Of a DNA stretch of 64,000 bases, positions 31,515-40,409 are shown piece by piece; the stretch's first letter is position 1; the number at the start of each line of letters is the position of its first letter. The notes beneath the pieces were generated by a model. That model saw only the letters and a list, made by a program, of their open reading frames with translations. It was not told the origin of the DNA and did not search any database. Source of the DNA: Xanthomonas sacchari (GTDB taxonomy: Bacteria > Pseudomonadota > Gammaproteobacteria > Xanthomonadales > Xanthomonadaceae); the NCBI RefSeq assembly GCF_040529065.1, contig NZ_CP132343.1:4667001-4731000 (forward strand). The letters are read 5' to 3'. A program made the translations under genes and the position numbers.

Positions 31515-32135
31515 ATGAAAGTGGTCATGAAAACGCGAGTCGCCGTGCTCATCGGCATGATGGGCATGATTGTCACAGCCGCCGCCGGCGATGTCCGTGC
31601 CGAAGAAAATGAAGCTGCTGCGCCGTACCGGGCGTTTCTGGATGTCTATGCCGGCAAGGACGGACCGCCCATCAACGTCAGCCACGAGGCCGAGGCCATC
31701 AATGCCGAACAACTGGAGGCGTTGAAGGGATGTACCGACGGTAAGTCCACATGGAGTGCGACCACGCCCATCGCCGATCTCGGCCCGGTGATCGGCGAAC
31801 TGCCATACGTGCGCCTGGTCGATCCAAAGCGCTGGACACCGCAGGACCCCGGGGAGCTGATAGGCCAGGGACATCCCGTGGATCAGGCAGTGGAACAAGG
31901 CATGGCCGCAGGATTGATGACGCTGACAGCCGTGACCTTCGATGCCAGCCACCAGACGGCGGCGTTCGCCTACTCCTTCCACTGTGGAATGCTGTGCGGG
32001 AATGGCGGCATCGTAGTGCTCACCAAGAAGGGGGACGACTGGGACGTCAGCGACAAGCGATGCGGCATGTGGATGTCGAAGCTGGATGCTCCCTCGAAGG
32101 CGCCCAAGCAGATGGCAATGCCGCTCGCCAGCTGA
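31515..32135 (+). CDS. Secreted protein of unknown function
   Basis: 206 residues from the ATG at 31515; a second ATG four codons later may be the true start. Signal peptide of about 29 residues ending RAE. The C-terminal part (FAYSFHCGMLCGNGGIVVLT, then KGDDWDVSDKRCGMWMS) shows a strand-rich motif with three cysteines that I have seen in many small exported proteins, likely with a disulfide. The function is unknown. Its left neighbour region is the pseudogene scrap at 31.0-31.35 kb. Confidence 0.72.
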   Translation: MKVVMKTRVAVLIGMMGMIVTAAAGDVRAEENEAAAPYRAFLDVYAGKDGPPINVSHEAEAINAEQLEALKGCTDGKSTWSATTPIADLGPVIGELPYVRLVDPKRWTPQDPGELIGQGHPVDQAVEQGMAAGLMTLTAVTFDASHQTAAFAYSFHCGMLCGNGGIVVLTKKGDDWDVSDKRCGMWMSKLDAPSKAPKQMAMPLAS

Positions 32136-32181
32136 CGGCGTGATTCGGCGAAACTTGAATCACCTTTGACACGGTAGTCCT

Positions 32182-32574
32182 ATGCATCCTGAAGATCCCT
32201 ACGCAGCGCCGACATCTGCATTGACGCATTCCAATGCCGCGTCTGCGCCGCTAAAAACGGACAGAACCCTTCAGAAGATTCTCACCGCATTACTGATCTA
32301 CCCTGCTCTCGACATAGGATTGCCAGCCGTTCTCTCTTTTCTTTCAGGCCGACGACCACCTGTTGTAGTTCTCATGTGACCCATAGCTGCTGCACTTCTC
32401 GCATGCTCTGTCTTCATGATCTGGAGAGTCCGGAGCAAGCTATTGCTTGTAGCGCTGGTTCCTATGCTGTTCGCGATCGGATTCACCTCGGAATTGCCAG
32501 CACTCTCCCTGATGATCAGTTTTGTACTGACGTTGATCCTTTTCTTTAGGTTGCCCCAAAATAGCCAAAATTGA
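32182..32574 (+). pseudogene. Membrane protein gene interrupted by an in-frame TGA
   Basis: The frame starts at the ATG at 32182 (MHPEDPYAAPTSALTHS) with a first hydrophobic stretch, meets TGA at 32377-32379, then stays open without interruption to a TGA at 32572-32574, coding two to three more hydrophobic helices (AALLACSVFMIWRVR, ALVPMLFAIGF, LMISFVLTLILFF). A full-length protein would have 130 residues. A single nonsense mutation explains it; sequencing error is possible. The N-terminus resembles that of small DxPYAAPTS-type membrane proteins. Confidence 0.7.
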
Positions 32575-32655
32575 ATCCTTCGGGGCTTCGCGCCCTGACG
32601 TCATTCGGTTCGGCTGTTTCGAGTGAAATATTTCTCTTGGTAGGGAACGGCGTAC

Positions 32656-33030
32656 ATGATTGCGCTGACGCTGCCCAACGAAATGAAACGCATGCACGTC
32701 GACATCACCCACCACGTGGACGCCAGCGAGCCGGACGACGAAGACGGCTACTACTACGCCTACACTCTCTACCGCTTCAGCGACGGCCGCGATCGACTAC
32801 TGGCGCGCAGCTACGACGACGAGGCGGATCAGGCGCATTTCCTGAATATCGAAGTCGATGGGCACGCGCGGACGATGACCGATACGGACCTGCGGCATCC
32901 CCTGCTCTTGGCCGCCGCCGCGTACCTGGGCGAGGCCGGCAAGCGTAGACTGCGCTGGCTGAGCGGCCGCGGCGACGGGTACGAGCCGCTGCCCGGCCAG
33001 CCCACCATCGGACCAGCGGAGGCTCCATGA
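32656..33030 (+). CDS. Orphan soluble protein, translationally coupled to a VOC gene
   Basis: 124 residues from the ATG at 32656. It is acidic in the middle (DASEPDDEDGYYYAYTLYRF, then SYDDEADQAHFL) with no signal peptide. I do not recognise the family. The stop codon overlaps the ATG of the VOC gene (ATGA at 33027-33030), which implies coexpression and perhaps a shared role. Confidence 0.68.
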   Translation: MIALTLPNEMKRMHVDITHHVDASEPDDEDGYYYAYTLYRFSDGRDRLLARSYDDEADQAHFLNIEVDGHARTMTDTDLRHPLLLAAAAYLGEAGKRRLRWLSGRGDGYEPLPGQPTIGPAEAP

Positions 33031-33416
33031 AACGCGTCACCGGGATTGGCGGCATCTTCTTCAAGGCACAGGATCCGGCCGCGCTGCAGGCCTGGTACCA
33101 GCGGCATCTCGGCATCGACGTACAGGCCTGGGGCGGCACCGCCTTCGCCTGGAACGACGGCAGCGGCGCACCGGTGACCGGCTCCACTGTCTGGTCGATC
33201 GGCGCGGCGACGCAGGAGCCGCACTTCGCCCCCGGCACGGCGCCCTTCATGATCAATTACCGGGTGCACGATCTGCACGCCTTGGTCGCGGCGCTGCGCG
33301 AGGAAGGCTGCCACGTGCTGGACCGCATCGACGAATCCGAATACGGCGCCTTCGCCTGGGTCATCGACCCGGAAGGCAACAAGGTGGAACTCTGGCAGCC
33401 GCCCGCCGGGCAGTAG
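33027..33416 (+). CDS. VOC (glyoxalase/bleomycin-resistance-like) superfamily protein
   Basis: 129 residues, overlapping the previous gene by four bases. It has the two beta-alpha-beta-beta-beta modules of VOC proteins: GIGGIFFKAQDPAALQAWYQ and LGIDVQ at the start, then APFMINYRVHDLHALVAAL and the closing AFAWVIDPEGNKVELWQP. The final Glu, and His/Glu positions along the fold, could form a metal site. Substrate unknown; such proteins act in detoxification or as dioxygenases. A dead partial copy lies at 31017-31116. Confidence 0.85.
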   Translation: MKRVTGIGGIFFKAQDPAALQAWYQRHLGIDVQAWGGTAFAWNDGSGAPVTGSTVWSIGAATQEPHFAPGTAPFMINYRVHDLHALVAALREEGCHVLDRIDESEYGAFAWVIDPEGNKVELWQPPAGQ

Positions 33417-33624
33417 CGCCCGGCGCCGGCCGTCAGCCGTTGCCGCTTGAGCCCGCCCAACGCGCAGCAAGATCCGCTACACCTGCGGGCGTGCTCCGGC
33501 GTCGCCTACAGTCACCGACCGGGGGCTGTGCACCGCCGACAGGCGGCGCACGATCTTCGCCCGCCCTGCACCGCCCTGCCACTACTGTCCGCGCTCATTG
33601 TCCTGATCGGGATCCGCGCCACCG

Positions 33625-34689
33625 ATGAATGCCTCCGTCCCCGGTTCCCCTTCGCCCCTGCGCGCGTTCACGGCGCGGGTCCTGGTCGTCATGGCGCTGG
33701 GCGCGCTGGCGCTGCTGGCCTGGCAGTTGTCGGAGCTGCTGCTGATCGTGTTCGGCGCGGTGGTGGTGGGCGTGCTGCTGCACGGGCTGGCCACGCTGTT
33801 GCGCAAGTGGTTGCCGCTGCCGGAGTGGGCGGCGCTGGCGCTGGTGATCCTGGTGCTGGTGCTGGCGCTGTCGGCGATCGTGCTGCTGTTCGGCGCCGAG
33901 GTCGCCGCGCAGATCGACACCTTCCGCGCCACCCTGCCGGCGGCCTGGAACAAGTTCCATGCCTGGCTGCAGTCCGGCCCGCTGGGGCCGCAGATCGAGC
34001 GCATCCCCGACCAGTTGCGCGACGGCGCTTCGACCCTGGCCACGCATGCCGGCGCCATCGTGCTGTCGGCCGGTGGCGGCGTCACCGATGCGGTGCTGAT
34101 GATGGTCGGCGGGCTGTACCTGGCCGCGCAGCCGCGGCTGTATCGGCATGGCCTGCTGCACCTGCTGCCGCGCGACCGCCGCGGCGTCGCCGACGAGGCG
34201 CTGACCGCCAGCGGCCAGGCGCTGCGCGCGTGGCTGACCGGTCAGTTGCTGGCGATGGCGGTGATCGGCACCCTGACCGGCATCGGCCTGTGGCTGCTGG
34301 GCGTGCCGGTGGCACTGGGCATCGGCCTGCTGACCGCGCTGCTGGACTTCATCCCCATCGTCGGCCCGATCGTGGCGGCGGTGCCGGCGATCCTGCTGGG
34401 CTTCACGGTCAGCCCGCAGGTGGCGCTGGGCGCGCTGTTGCTGTTCGTGGTGCTGCAGCAGTTGGAGGGCCACATCCTGCAGCCGCTGATCCAGGCGCGC
34501 GCGGTGGATCTGCCCCCGGCGCTGCTGCTGTTCTCGCTGTTCGGCATCGGCGTGCTGTTCGGGCCGATGGGCGTGGTGCTGGCGGCGCCGCTCACCGTGG
34601 TGCTCTACGTGCTGGTCAAGCGCTTGTACGTGCAACACGCGCTGGGCGATGCCGAAGGCGCGGATGGAGCGGGAAAGCCCGCCGCCTGA
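33625..34689 (+). CDS. AI-2E family (PerM-like) membrane transporter
   Basis: 354 residues. About seven to eight membrane helices: two or three near residues 15-80 and the rest from about 150 to 330. A soluble segment (about 85-150) links them. Family motifs are visible around FIPIVGPIVAAVPAILLGF (about residues 245-265) and LEGHILQPLIQARAVDLPP (about 280-300), with FGPMGVVLAAPL near the end. The family exports small molecules, or ions in the related antiporters; the autoinducer-2 substrate of the name is not safe to assume. Starts at the ATG at 33625. Confidence 0.88.
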   Translation: MNASVPGSPSPLRAFTARVLVVMALGALALLAWQLSELLLIVFGAVVVGVLLHGLATLLRKWLPLPEWAALALVILVLVLALSAIVLLFGAEVAAQIDTFRATLPAAWNKFHAWLQSGPLGPQIERIPDQLRDGASTLATHAGAIVLSAGGGVTDAVLMMVGGLYLAAQPRLYRHGLLHLLPRDRRGVADEALTASGQALRAWLTGQLLAMAVIGTLTGIGLWLLGVPVALGIGLLTALLDFIPIVGPIVAAVPAILLGFTVSPQVALGALLLFVVLQQLEGHILQPLIQARAVDLPPALLLFSLFGIGVLFGPMGVVLAAPLTVVLYVLVKRLYVQHALGDAEGADGAGKPAA

Positions 34690-34726
34690 GCTCCAGGACG
34701 ATCGGCCCCGTTTTCCGCACGCGACG

Positions 34727-35017
34727 ATGCCCACCGACCCGCAGGACCTGCAACGCGATCTGGCCGAGACCTTGCACGGTGCCGCCGCGTACAACGACAA
34801 GGGCTATGCCTGGCTCGGACACCATGCCCGGCAGATCGCCGACATGCAGCACCGGTTCCAGACGCATCTGACAGAACTGGTCGCGCGCCTGGGCGAAGCG
34901 CGGCTGGGCCCGGCGCTGAGCACCGCCATCGCCAGCGGCGCGGCCGCGCGCGACGGCTCGGGCGACTATGTGGTGCTGTGCGAGCAGATATTCGGCCGCG
35001 CGCGGGTGCGCCGCTGA
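34727..35017 (+). CDS. Small soluble protein of unknown function
   Basis: 96 residues from the ATG at 34727; an upstream in-frame start at 34649 overlaps the transporter gene and is less likely. The protein is helical with repeated His and Gln (LHGAAAYNDKGYAWLGHHAR, QIADMQHRFQTHLTE). No family is recognised. It lies 38 bases after the AI-2E-type gene and may be cotranscribed. Confidence 0.6.
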   Translation: MPTDPQDLQRDLAETLHGAAAYNDKGYAWLGHHARQIADMQHRFQTHLTELVARLGEARLGPALSTAIASGAAARDGSGDYVVLCEQIFGRARVRR

Positions 35018-35180
35018 GGTCGCACACTGGCACCGCGTGCCGCAGCGTCATCGGTCATCCGAGAAACGCGGCCTGCGATACGGCCGCTGAACGTCGGCCC
35101 CGGAGTGGGACCGCCTCGCTTTGACTTGTCATTCACGCGGCCCACACTGGCGGGTGCCTTTTCCCTCGCCCGATGACCCC

Positions 35181-36893
35181 GTGAAGAAGCCGCCCCAGGA
35201 TCCTGCGTCCACCCCGCCCGCCGACACCGACACCACCCCCGAAAACCCGCAACGCCGACGCCTGCTCGGCGGCCTGGCGCTGGCCGGCAGCGCCCTGGCG
35301 CTCGGCGGCCCCGCCGAGGCCCAGGCCGAAACCGCCAAGCGCGCGCCAGCGCGTGCGCTGTCGGCGACGGAACTGGATCGGCAACTGCGGCAGAAGATCG
35401 AGCATGTGGTGGTGATCTACGCCGAGAACCGCAGCTTCAACAACCTGTTCCCGGAGTTCCCCGGGCTGCAGCAGCCGCTGTCCAAGGTGACGCCGGCGCA
35501 AGCGCGGCAGGTGGACCGCGACGGCAGCGTGCTCGATATCCTGCCGCCGATCTGGGGCGGGCTGGCGCCGGACGAACAGGTGGTGGCGCACCGCCGCTAC
35601 AAGATCGGCGAGGACGCGATCGGGCCGCTGCCCAACGCGCCGTTCGCGCTGCGCACGCCCGACGGCCAGTTGCTGCCGCACGGCATCGTGACCCGCGACC
35701 TGGTGCATCGCTTCTACGAGAACCAGATGCAGATCAATGGCGGCCGCAACGACGGCTTCGCCGCATGGAGCGACGCCGGTGGCCTGGTGATGGGCCACTA
35801 CGCCGATGCGCCGGCCACGCTACGGCTGTGGAGCCTGGCCCGCGAGTACACGCTGTGCGACAACTTCTTCATGGGTGCGTTCGGCGGCTCGTTCCTCAAC
35901 CACCAGTACCTGATCGCCGCGCAGCCGCCGTACTACCCCAAGGCCGACAGCAGCCCGGGGCGGACGCAGATCAGCGTGCTGGCCAGCGACCGCCCGGACG
36001 AGATCCGTCTGGCGGTGCAGGACGATTCGCCGGGCACCGCGCTCAACGGCCGGCCGCGCTTCGTGCGCAACGGCGCGCTGACCCCGGATTTCTGGGCGAT
36101 CAACACCCTGAGCCCGCCGTTCCAGCCCAGCACCAGCCAGGATCCGGCGCGCCCGGACTACGCCGACCCGAACAGCCCCAACACGCTGCCGGCGCAGACC
36201 CACCGCCATATCGGCGATGCGCTCGACGCCAAGGGCGTGGACTGGGCCTGGTACGCCGGTGGCTGGGCGCTGGCGGTGCAGGGCAAGGGCGACACCGGCG
36301 ATACCAGCGAGTTCCCGGGCAGCCCCAACTTCCAGATCCACCACCAGCCGTTCAACTACTTCGCCAACCTCGCTCCGGGCACGCCGGCACGGGCGCGGCG
36401 CCTGCGCGACGGCGGCCTGGGCGACAGCGCCCCGCAGAACCGCTTCCTCGCCGACGTGCAGGCCGGCACGCTGCCGCCGGTGACGTTCTACAAGCCGCAG
36501 GGCAACCTCAACATGCACGCTGGCTATTCCGACGTGGCCGCCGGCGATCGCCACATCGCGATGGTGGTGGAGGCGCTGCGCACCAGCCCGCTGTGGGAGA
36601 AGACCGTCGTGTTCATCACCTTCGACGAGAACGGCGGCTGGTGGGATCACGTGGCGCCGCCCAAGGCCGACCGCTGGGGTCCGGGTTCGCGCATCCCGGC
36701 GCTGGTGGTGTCGCCGCACGCCAGGCGCGGCCACGTCGACCACAGCGTCTACGACACCGGCTCGATCCTGCGCTTCATCACCCGCCGCTTCGACCTGGAG
36801 CCGTTGCCGGGCCTGGTCGAGCGCGAGCGCGCGATGCACGCCGCCAGCGGCATGGTGCCGGGCGACCTCACCGCCGCGCTGGATCTGGGTTAG
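35181..36893 (+). CDS. Tat-exported phosphoesterase (AcpA / phospholipase C superfamily)
   Basis: 570 residues from a GTG at 35181, chosen because it places a twin-arginine signal (RRRLLGGLALAGSALALGG, about residues 28-46) at the N-terminus; no ATG fits. The catalytic core starts HVVVIYAENRSFNNLFPEFP (metal site and Ser/Thr-type nucleophile region), with FFMGAFGGSFLNHQYLIAA, then DVAAGDRHIAMVV and VFITFDENGGWWDHV carrying the conserved Asp, Glu and His ligands. It belongs to the phosphoesterase family with acid phosphatases AcpA and phospholipases C. The likely substrates are phosphomonoesters or phospholipids; which one is not settled. Periplasmic or secreted. Confidence 0.88.
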   Translation: MKKPPQDPASTPPADTDTTPENPQRRRLLGGLALAGSALALGGPAEAQAETAKRAPARALSATELDRQLRQKIEHVVVIYAENRSFNNLFPEFPGLQQPLSKVTPAQARQVDRDGSVLDILPPIWGGLAPDEQVVAHRRYKIGEDAIGPLPNAPFALRTPDGQLLPHGIVTRDLVHRFYENQMQINGGRNDGFAAWSDAGGLVMGHYADAPATLRLWSLAREYTLCDNFFMGAFGGSFLNHQYLIAAQPPYYPKADSSPGRTQISVLASDRPDEIRLAVQDDSPGTALNGRPRFVRNGALTPDFWAINTLSPPFQPSTSQDPARPDYADPNSPNTLPAQTHRHIGDALDAKGVDWAWYAGGWALAVQGKGDTGDTSEFPGSPNFQIHHQPFNYFANLAPGTPARARRLRDGGLGDSAPQNRFLADVQAGTLPPVTFYKPQGNLNMHAGYSDVAAGDRHIAMVVEALRTSPLWEKTVVFITFDENGGWWDHVAPPKADRWGPGSRIPALVVSPHARRGHVDHSVYDTGSILRFITRRFDLEPLPGLVERERAMHAASGMVPGDLTAALDLG

Positions 36894-36910
36894 ACCGGCG
36901 CGCGTTGCGC

Positions 36911-36936
36911 AGGGCGCGGCGGACTGCCGCCGCCCT
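36911..36936. terminator. Hairpin between two converging genes
   Basis: AGGGCGCGGCGG pairs with CCGCCGCCCT around an ACTG centre with one bulged base. It lies 18 bases after the phosphoesterase stop and 25 bases before the stop of the convergent transporter gene, so it may serve both strands. No T-run. Confidence 0.5.
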
Positions 36937-36960
36937 GTCCTGCCTCACGCAGTGCCGCGC

Positions 36961-38268
36961 TCAGGCGGCGTGGAAGGTGCCGGCGCCGCGTTGGCGGCGG
37001 AACAGCAGCCAGGTGCAGACCAGACCGATCAGCGCCGCCAGCGACAGCCACAGCGCCGGCGCCGCGCGGCTATGCGTGGTGTGGATCAGCCAGGTGGACA
37101 CCGCCGGGGTGAAGCCGCCCATCGTGGCGGTGGCCAGGCTGTAGGCCAGCGAGAAGCCGGTGGTGCGCACCTCGGCAGGCATCACCTCGGTCAGCGCCAC
37201 CACCATCGCGCCGTTGTAGGCGCCGTACAGCAGCGACAGCCACTCGCCGACCAGCAGCAGCCGACCGAACGAGGGCGCGTCGACCAGCCACTGCAGCGCC
37301 GGCCACACCGTCAGCAGCATCGCCACGCTGGCGAACACCAGCAGCGGCTTGCGGCCGATGCGGTCGCTCAGCGCGCCCATCACCGGCAGCCACACGAAGT
37401 TGGACAGGCCGATGCAGCCGGTCACCACCAGGCTGTCCAGCTCGCTCAGGTGCAGCTCGGCACGGCCGTAGGTCGGCATGTAGGCGGTGATCAGGTAGAA
37501 CGACACGGTAGTCATCATCACCATGCCCACGCCGGCCAGGATCAAGCCGACATTGGCGCGCAGCGAGCGGGCGATGCCGGCCAGGTCCGGCGCCTGGCGC
37601 GCGGCGAACTCCGGGGTTTCCTGCAGCGAGCGGCGGATCAGGAAGATCAGCGGCACGATCAGGCTGCCGATGGCGAACGGCACGCGCCAGCCCCAGCTGT
37701 CCATCACGCTGTCGGACAGCAGCGCATGCAGGGCGACGCCGAGCGCAGCGGCGAACACCACCGCCACCTGCTGGCTGGCCGACTGCCAGGCCACGTAGAA
37801 GCCCCGCCGGCCCGGCGTGGCGATCTCGGCCAGATACACCGACACGCCGCCCAGCTCGGCGCCGGCGGAAAAGCCCTGCAGCAGGCGGCCAAGCAGCACC
37901 AGCACCGGCGCCAGCACGCCGATGGTGCCGTAGCCGGGGACGAAGGCGATCAGCAGCACGCCCGCCGACATCAGCCCCAGGGTCAGGATCAGGCCCTTGC
38001 GGCGGCCGTGCCGGTCAATATAACCGCCCAGCACCAGCGCGCCGATCGGCCGCATCAGGAAACCGGCGCCGAACGTGGCCAGCGACAGCATCAGCGAGGC
38101 GAACGCGCTTTTCGCCGGGAAGAACGCATGGCCGATGGCCGTGGCATAGAAGCCATAGACCATGAAGTCGTACATCTCGAGGAAGTTGCCGGTGACCACA
38201 CGGAACACGGCGGCGGCACCGTGCGGCGCGGCATCGGCGGTGGCTGGGGTTGGTGCGGGAGCGGTCAT
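36961..38268 (-). CDS. MHS-family MFS transporter (citrate/tricarballylate-type)
   Basis: 435 residues from the ATG at 38266-38268; a longer frame upstream has a poor basic N-terminus. About 12 helices. The metabolite:H+ symporter family signature follows the first helix ([19 protein letters not shown]), then [20 protein letters not shown] (loop 2-3 with the DRxGRR motif) and [20 protein letters not shown]. The second loop repeat is [14 protein letters not shown]. These features place it with citrate, tricarballylate, proline/betaine or alpha-ketoglutarate proton symporters; citrate-like acids are the most likely cargo. It converges with the phosphoesterase. Confidence 0.88.
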   Translation of the reverse strand: MTAPAPTPATADAAPHGAAAVFRVVTGNFLEMYDFMVYGFYATAIGHAFFPAKSAFASLMLSLATFGAGFLMRPIGALVLGGYIDRHGRRKGLILTLGLMSAGVLLIAFVPGYGTIGVLAPVLVLLGRLLQGFSAGAELGGVSVYLAEIATPGRRGFYVAWQSASQQVAVVFAAALGVALHALLSDSVMDSWGWRVPFAIGSLIVPLIFLIRRSLQETPEFAARQAPDLAGIARSLRANVGLILAGVGMVMMTTVSFYLITAYMPTYGRAELHLSELDSLVVTGCIGLSNFVWLPVMGALSDRIGRKPLLVFASVAMLLTVWPALQWLVDAPSFGRLLLVGEWLSLLYGAYNGAMVVALTEVMPAEVRTTGFSLAYSLATATMGGFTPAVSTWLIHTTHSRAAPALWLSLAALIGLVCTWLLFRRQRGAGTFHAA

Positions 38269-38641
38269 CGGTCGAAGTCTGCTGGAGAAGAAACGGCGCC
38301 GCCTTGCGATGCGATACGACAGCGTGGGCAGCGCGCGTGGCAACGGTACAACACGACGCGTGCGCATGCCGCCATGGAGCAGCGCGCCGCTACGTGCGGG
38401 TTAATGCATGGCGATCCGAGGGCGCGGCTCCTGGACACTCGCTGTTGCAACGCCGGGATGCACTGCGACGCGCCGGCGATGCGCGCAGATGCCGGTGCAG
38501 GCGTTGATCCAACTTGCACATCCGCGCACGATGCCTGGCGCGGCCAGCTCCGCCGAATCTGGCGCGCACGCGCATGTCGACCACACCGCCACTCCCGAAT
38601 CGGTAGGCTGCACGCTGGTCATGCCCCAGGAAGCACCCCCG
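38269..38641. other. Intergenic stretch with no supported gene
   Basis: The 373 bases between the transporter start and the YfcE start hold only open frames of typical GC-rich antisense kind. No repeat, hairpin or strong promoter was recognised. Confidence 0.5.
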
Positions 38642-39109
38642 ATGCGTCCCGTTCGACCGCTGCATCTCGGCGTGATCGCCGACACCCATGGCCTGCTGCG
38701 GCCCGAGGCACTGGAGGCGCTGCGCGGCTGTGCCGCCATCGTGCATGCCGGCGACATCGGCAAAGCGGACGTGCTGGAGGCGCTGCGGGCACTGGCACCG
38801 CTGCACGCGATCCGCGGCAACATCGATACCGCGCCGTGGGCGCAGGCACTGCCCGAGACCCTGGACCTGGACATCGACGGCGTGCGCCTGCACGTGCGCC
38901 ACGACCTGAAGACACTGGACCACGTCGCCGACGGTGTGGACGTGGTGATCAGCGGCCACTCGCACATGCCGTCGCTGCAGACCCGCGACGGGGTGCTCTA
39001 TCTCAATCCCGGCAGCGCCGGGCCGCGCCGCTTCCGCCTGCCGATCAGCGTCGGGCATCTGTACCTGACATCAGACGGCCCGCGCGGCGAATTGCAGACC
39101 CTGGGCTAG
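38642..39109 (+). CDS. YfcE/MJ0936-type metallophosphoesterase
   Basis: 155 residues from the ATG at 38642, with AGGAAG 9 bases before it; an ATG at 38621 is less likely. The calcineurin-like motifs are in order: GVIADTHG (about residue 12), VHAGDIG (about 34), AIRGNID (about 56), and SGHSHMP (about 108), with LNPGSAG near the end. This is the two-metal phosphodiesterase core of the YfcE/MJ0936 family, acting on phosphodiester substrates of unknown identity in the cytoplasm. Confidence 0.9.
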   Translation: MRPVRPLHLGVIADTHGLLRPEALEALRGCAAIVHAGDIGKADVLEALRALAPLHAIRGNIDTAPWAQALPETLDLDIDGVRLHVRHDLKTLDHVADGVDVVISGHSHMPSLQTRDGVLYLNPGSAGPRRFRLPISVGHLYLTSDGPRGELQTLG

Positions 39110-39247
39110 CGCGCGCACCAGCGCCCCCCGCTCGCGGCGGGCAGGCGACGAACGCGCGCGATCTTCGCTACAGTGGGCGCGGGGAGGCGTGCGGCCAGCG
39201 GATGGGCGTGGCGGCGCCAGGATGCGACAGCGCGAAGGGGAGCAAGC

Positions 39248-39670
39248 ATGCGCAAGGGATGGAACGTGTTCGGCAAGGTCGGCCTCGGCCGCATGACCAA
39301 GGACGAGTACCAGGCCAATCTCAACGGCCTGAACATGTTCTTCGGTGCCGTCCTGGGCCTGGTGCTCACCGGCACCGAACGCCTCAACGCCTGGCAGTTC
39401 GGTGTGGTCCTGGGCGTGCTCGCCAGCCTGGTCACCTCGATCCTGTTCATTTCCAGCAGCCGGCACCGGGTGGCGTACGCGATCTACACCCTGCTGATGG
39501 TGCTGGCGCTGCCGAAGGTGATCGACGTGATGCTCAAGGGCCAGGCACTGCTGCCGGACAAGGTGCAGCCGACGCTGATCGTGTGGACCATGATGACCAT
39601 CATGGTGGAGTTCTGGGGCCGCGAACGTGACCAAGACGAGGCGACCGCCGCCTCCGATCCATCCCGTTGA
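39248..39670 (+). CDS. Membrane protein with charged ends, unknown family
   Basis: 140 residues from the ATG at 39248, preceded by GGGGAGCAAGC. Hydrophobic helices lie at about residues 31-45, 52-70, 77-95 and 108-120; N- and C-termini are charged. I do not recognise it. It lies after the phosphodiesterase in the same direction, with 138 bases between them. Confidence 0.65.
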   Translation: MRKGWNVFGKVGLGRMTKDEYQANLNGLNMFFGAVLGLVLTGTERLNAWQFGVVLGVLASLVTSILFISSSRHRVAYAIYTLLMVLALPKVIDVMLKGQALLPDKVQPTLIVWTMMTIMVEFWGRERDQDEATAASDPSR

Positions 39671-39785
39671 GCGCCGTCGAGCAACACCTCCAGCGCATCG
39701 CCCGATCTTCCCGATCCGGATGCGTCTCTTACACACCCACCATGTCGAACCGGCTGCTGGCCGATCGAATCGGATGCCATGTGCC

Positions 39786-40262
39786 ATGAAAGCATGTAGA
39801 CCCTGGACCGTTGCGCTTGCGTTGTGCCTGCTGACGAGCTCCTGCGCCACCATCACCGCGCCGCTCTACACGTATCGGCCACGTCCCGTCCTGGACCACG
39901 CGATCGATGCCAGATTCGACTTTCAAGGCAGGTGGGAAGGCATGCTCGACGGATTCGACGCGCCGCATTACGTGGATAGCGCAGGCTTCCCCATGCGTTT
40001 TCGCTTCGTGGTTTCGCGCTGGCACGTGCGCGTGTACAACCTGGTCAGGGGAACGTGGCAGGAAATGAAGCCCGGGCAGTTCCGCATGCGCAATTCCGGC
40101 CCGCATGCGCTCATCTACAGCACCACCTCCGGACGCGATGAGGACGGCGTCTGGGTCGAGTCGTCGTCGTTCACGCTTGCGCGGACCTCCAATGACGAGA
40201 TGATCGTCTACTGGCAGCGCACGGTGAACAATCTCGACGTTCCCCCGACCGATCAGTGGTAA
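39786..40262 (+). CDS. Lipoprotein of unknown function
   Basis: 158 residues from the ATG at 39786; an ATG three codons earlier is possible. Lipoprotein signal with lipobox LTSSC (Cys about residue 20). The mature domain has strand pattern and many aromatic residues (DARFDFQGRWEGMLDGFDAP, YNLVRGTWQEM, IVYWQRTVNN). No family is recognised. Expected in the periplasm, anchored to a membrane. Confidence 0.7.
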   Translation: MKACRPWTVALALCLLTSSCATITAPLYTYRPRPVLDHAIDARFDFQGRWEGMLDGFDAPHYVDSAGFPMRFRFVVSRWHVRVYNLVRGTWQEMKPGQFRMRNSGPHALIYSTTSGRDEDGVWVESSSFTLARTSNDEMIVYWQRTVNNLDVPPTDQW

Positions 40263-40409
40263 CAATTCGCCTGGGGCTACAGCGGCACCATGCAGCGTGT
40301 GGTCGCCAGCGACTGACATCCGCAAGCACGACAACGCTGCCGGCATGGCCGCGGCGATCGTCGGAACATGGAAGCGACGCGTTCCTGCAGTCCGCTCCCG
40401 CGCCGCCTC

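Noticed and set aside
36952-39630. A very long open frame on the plus strand, about 890 codons, opposite the MHS transporter gene
   Set aside because: It is antisense to a clear 12-helix transporter, has a skewed His/Gln/Arg composition and no homology; an artefact of high GC.
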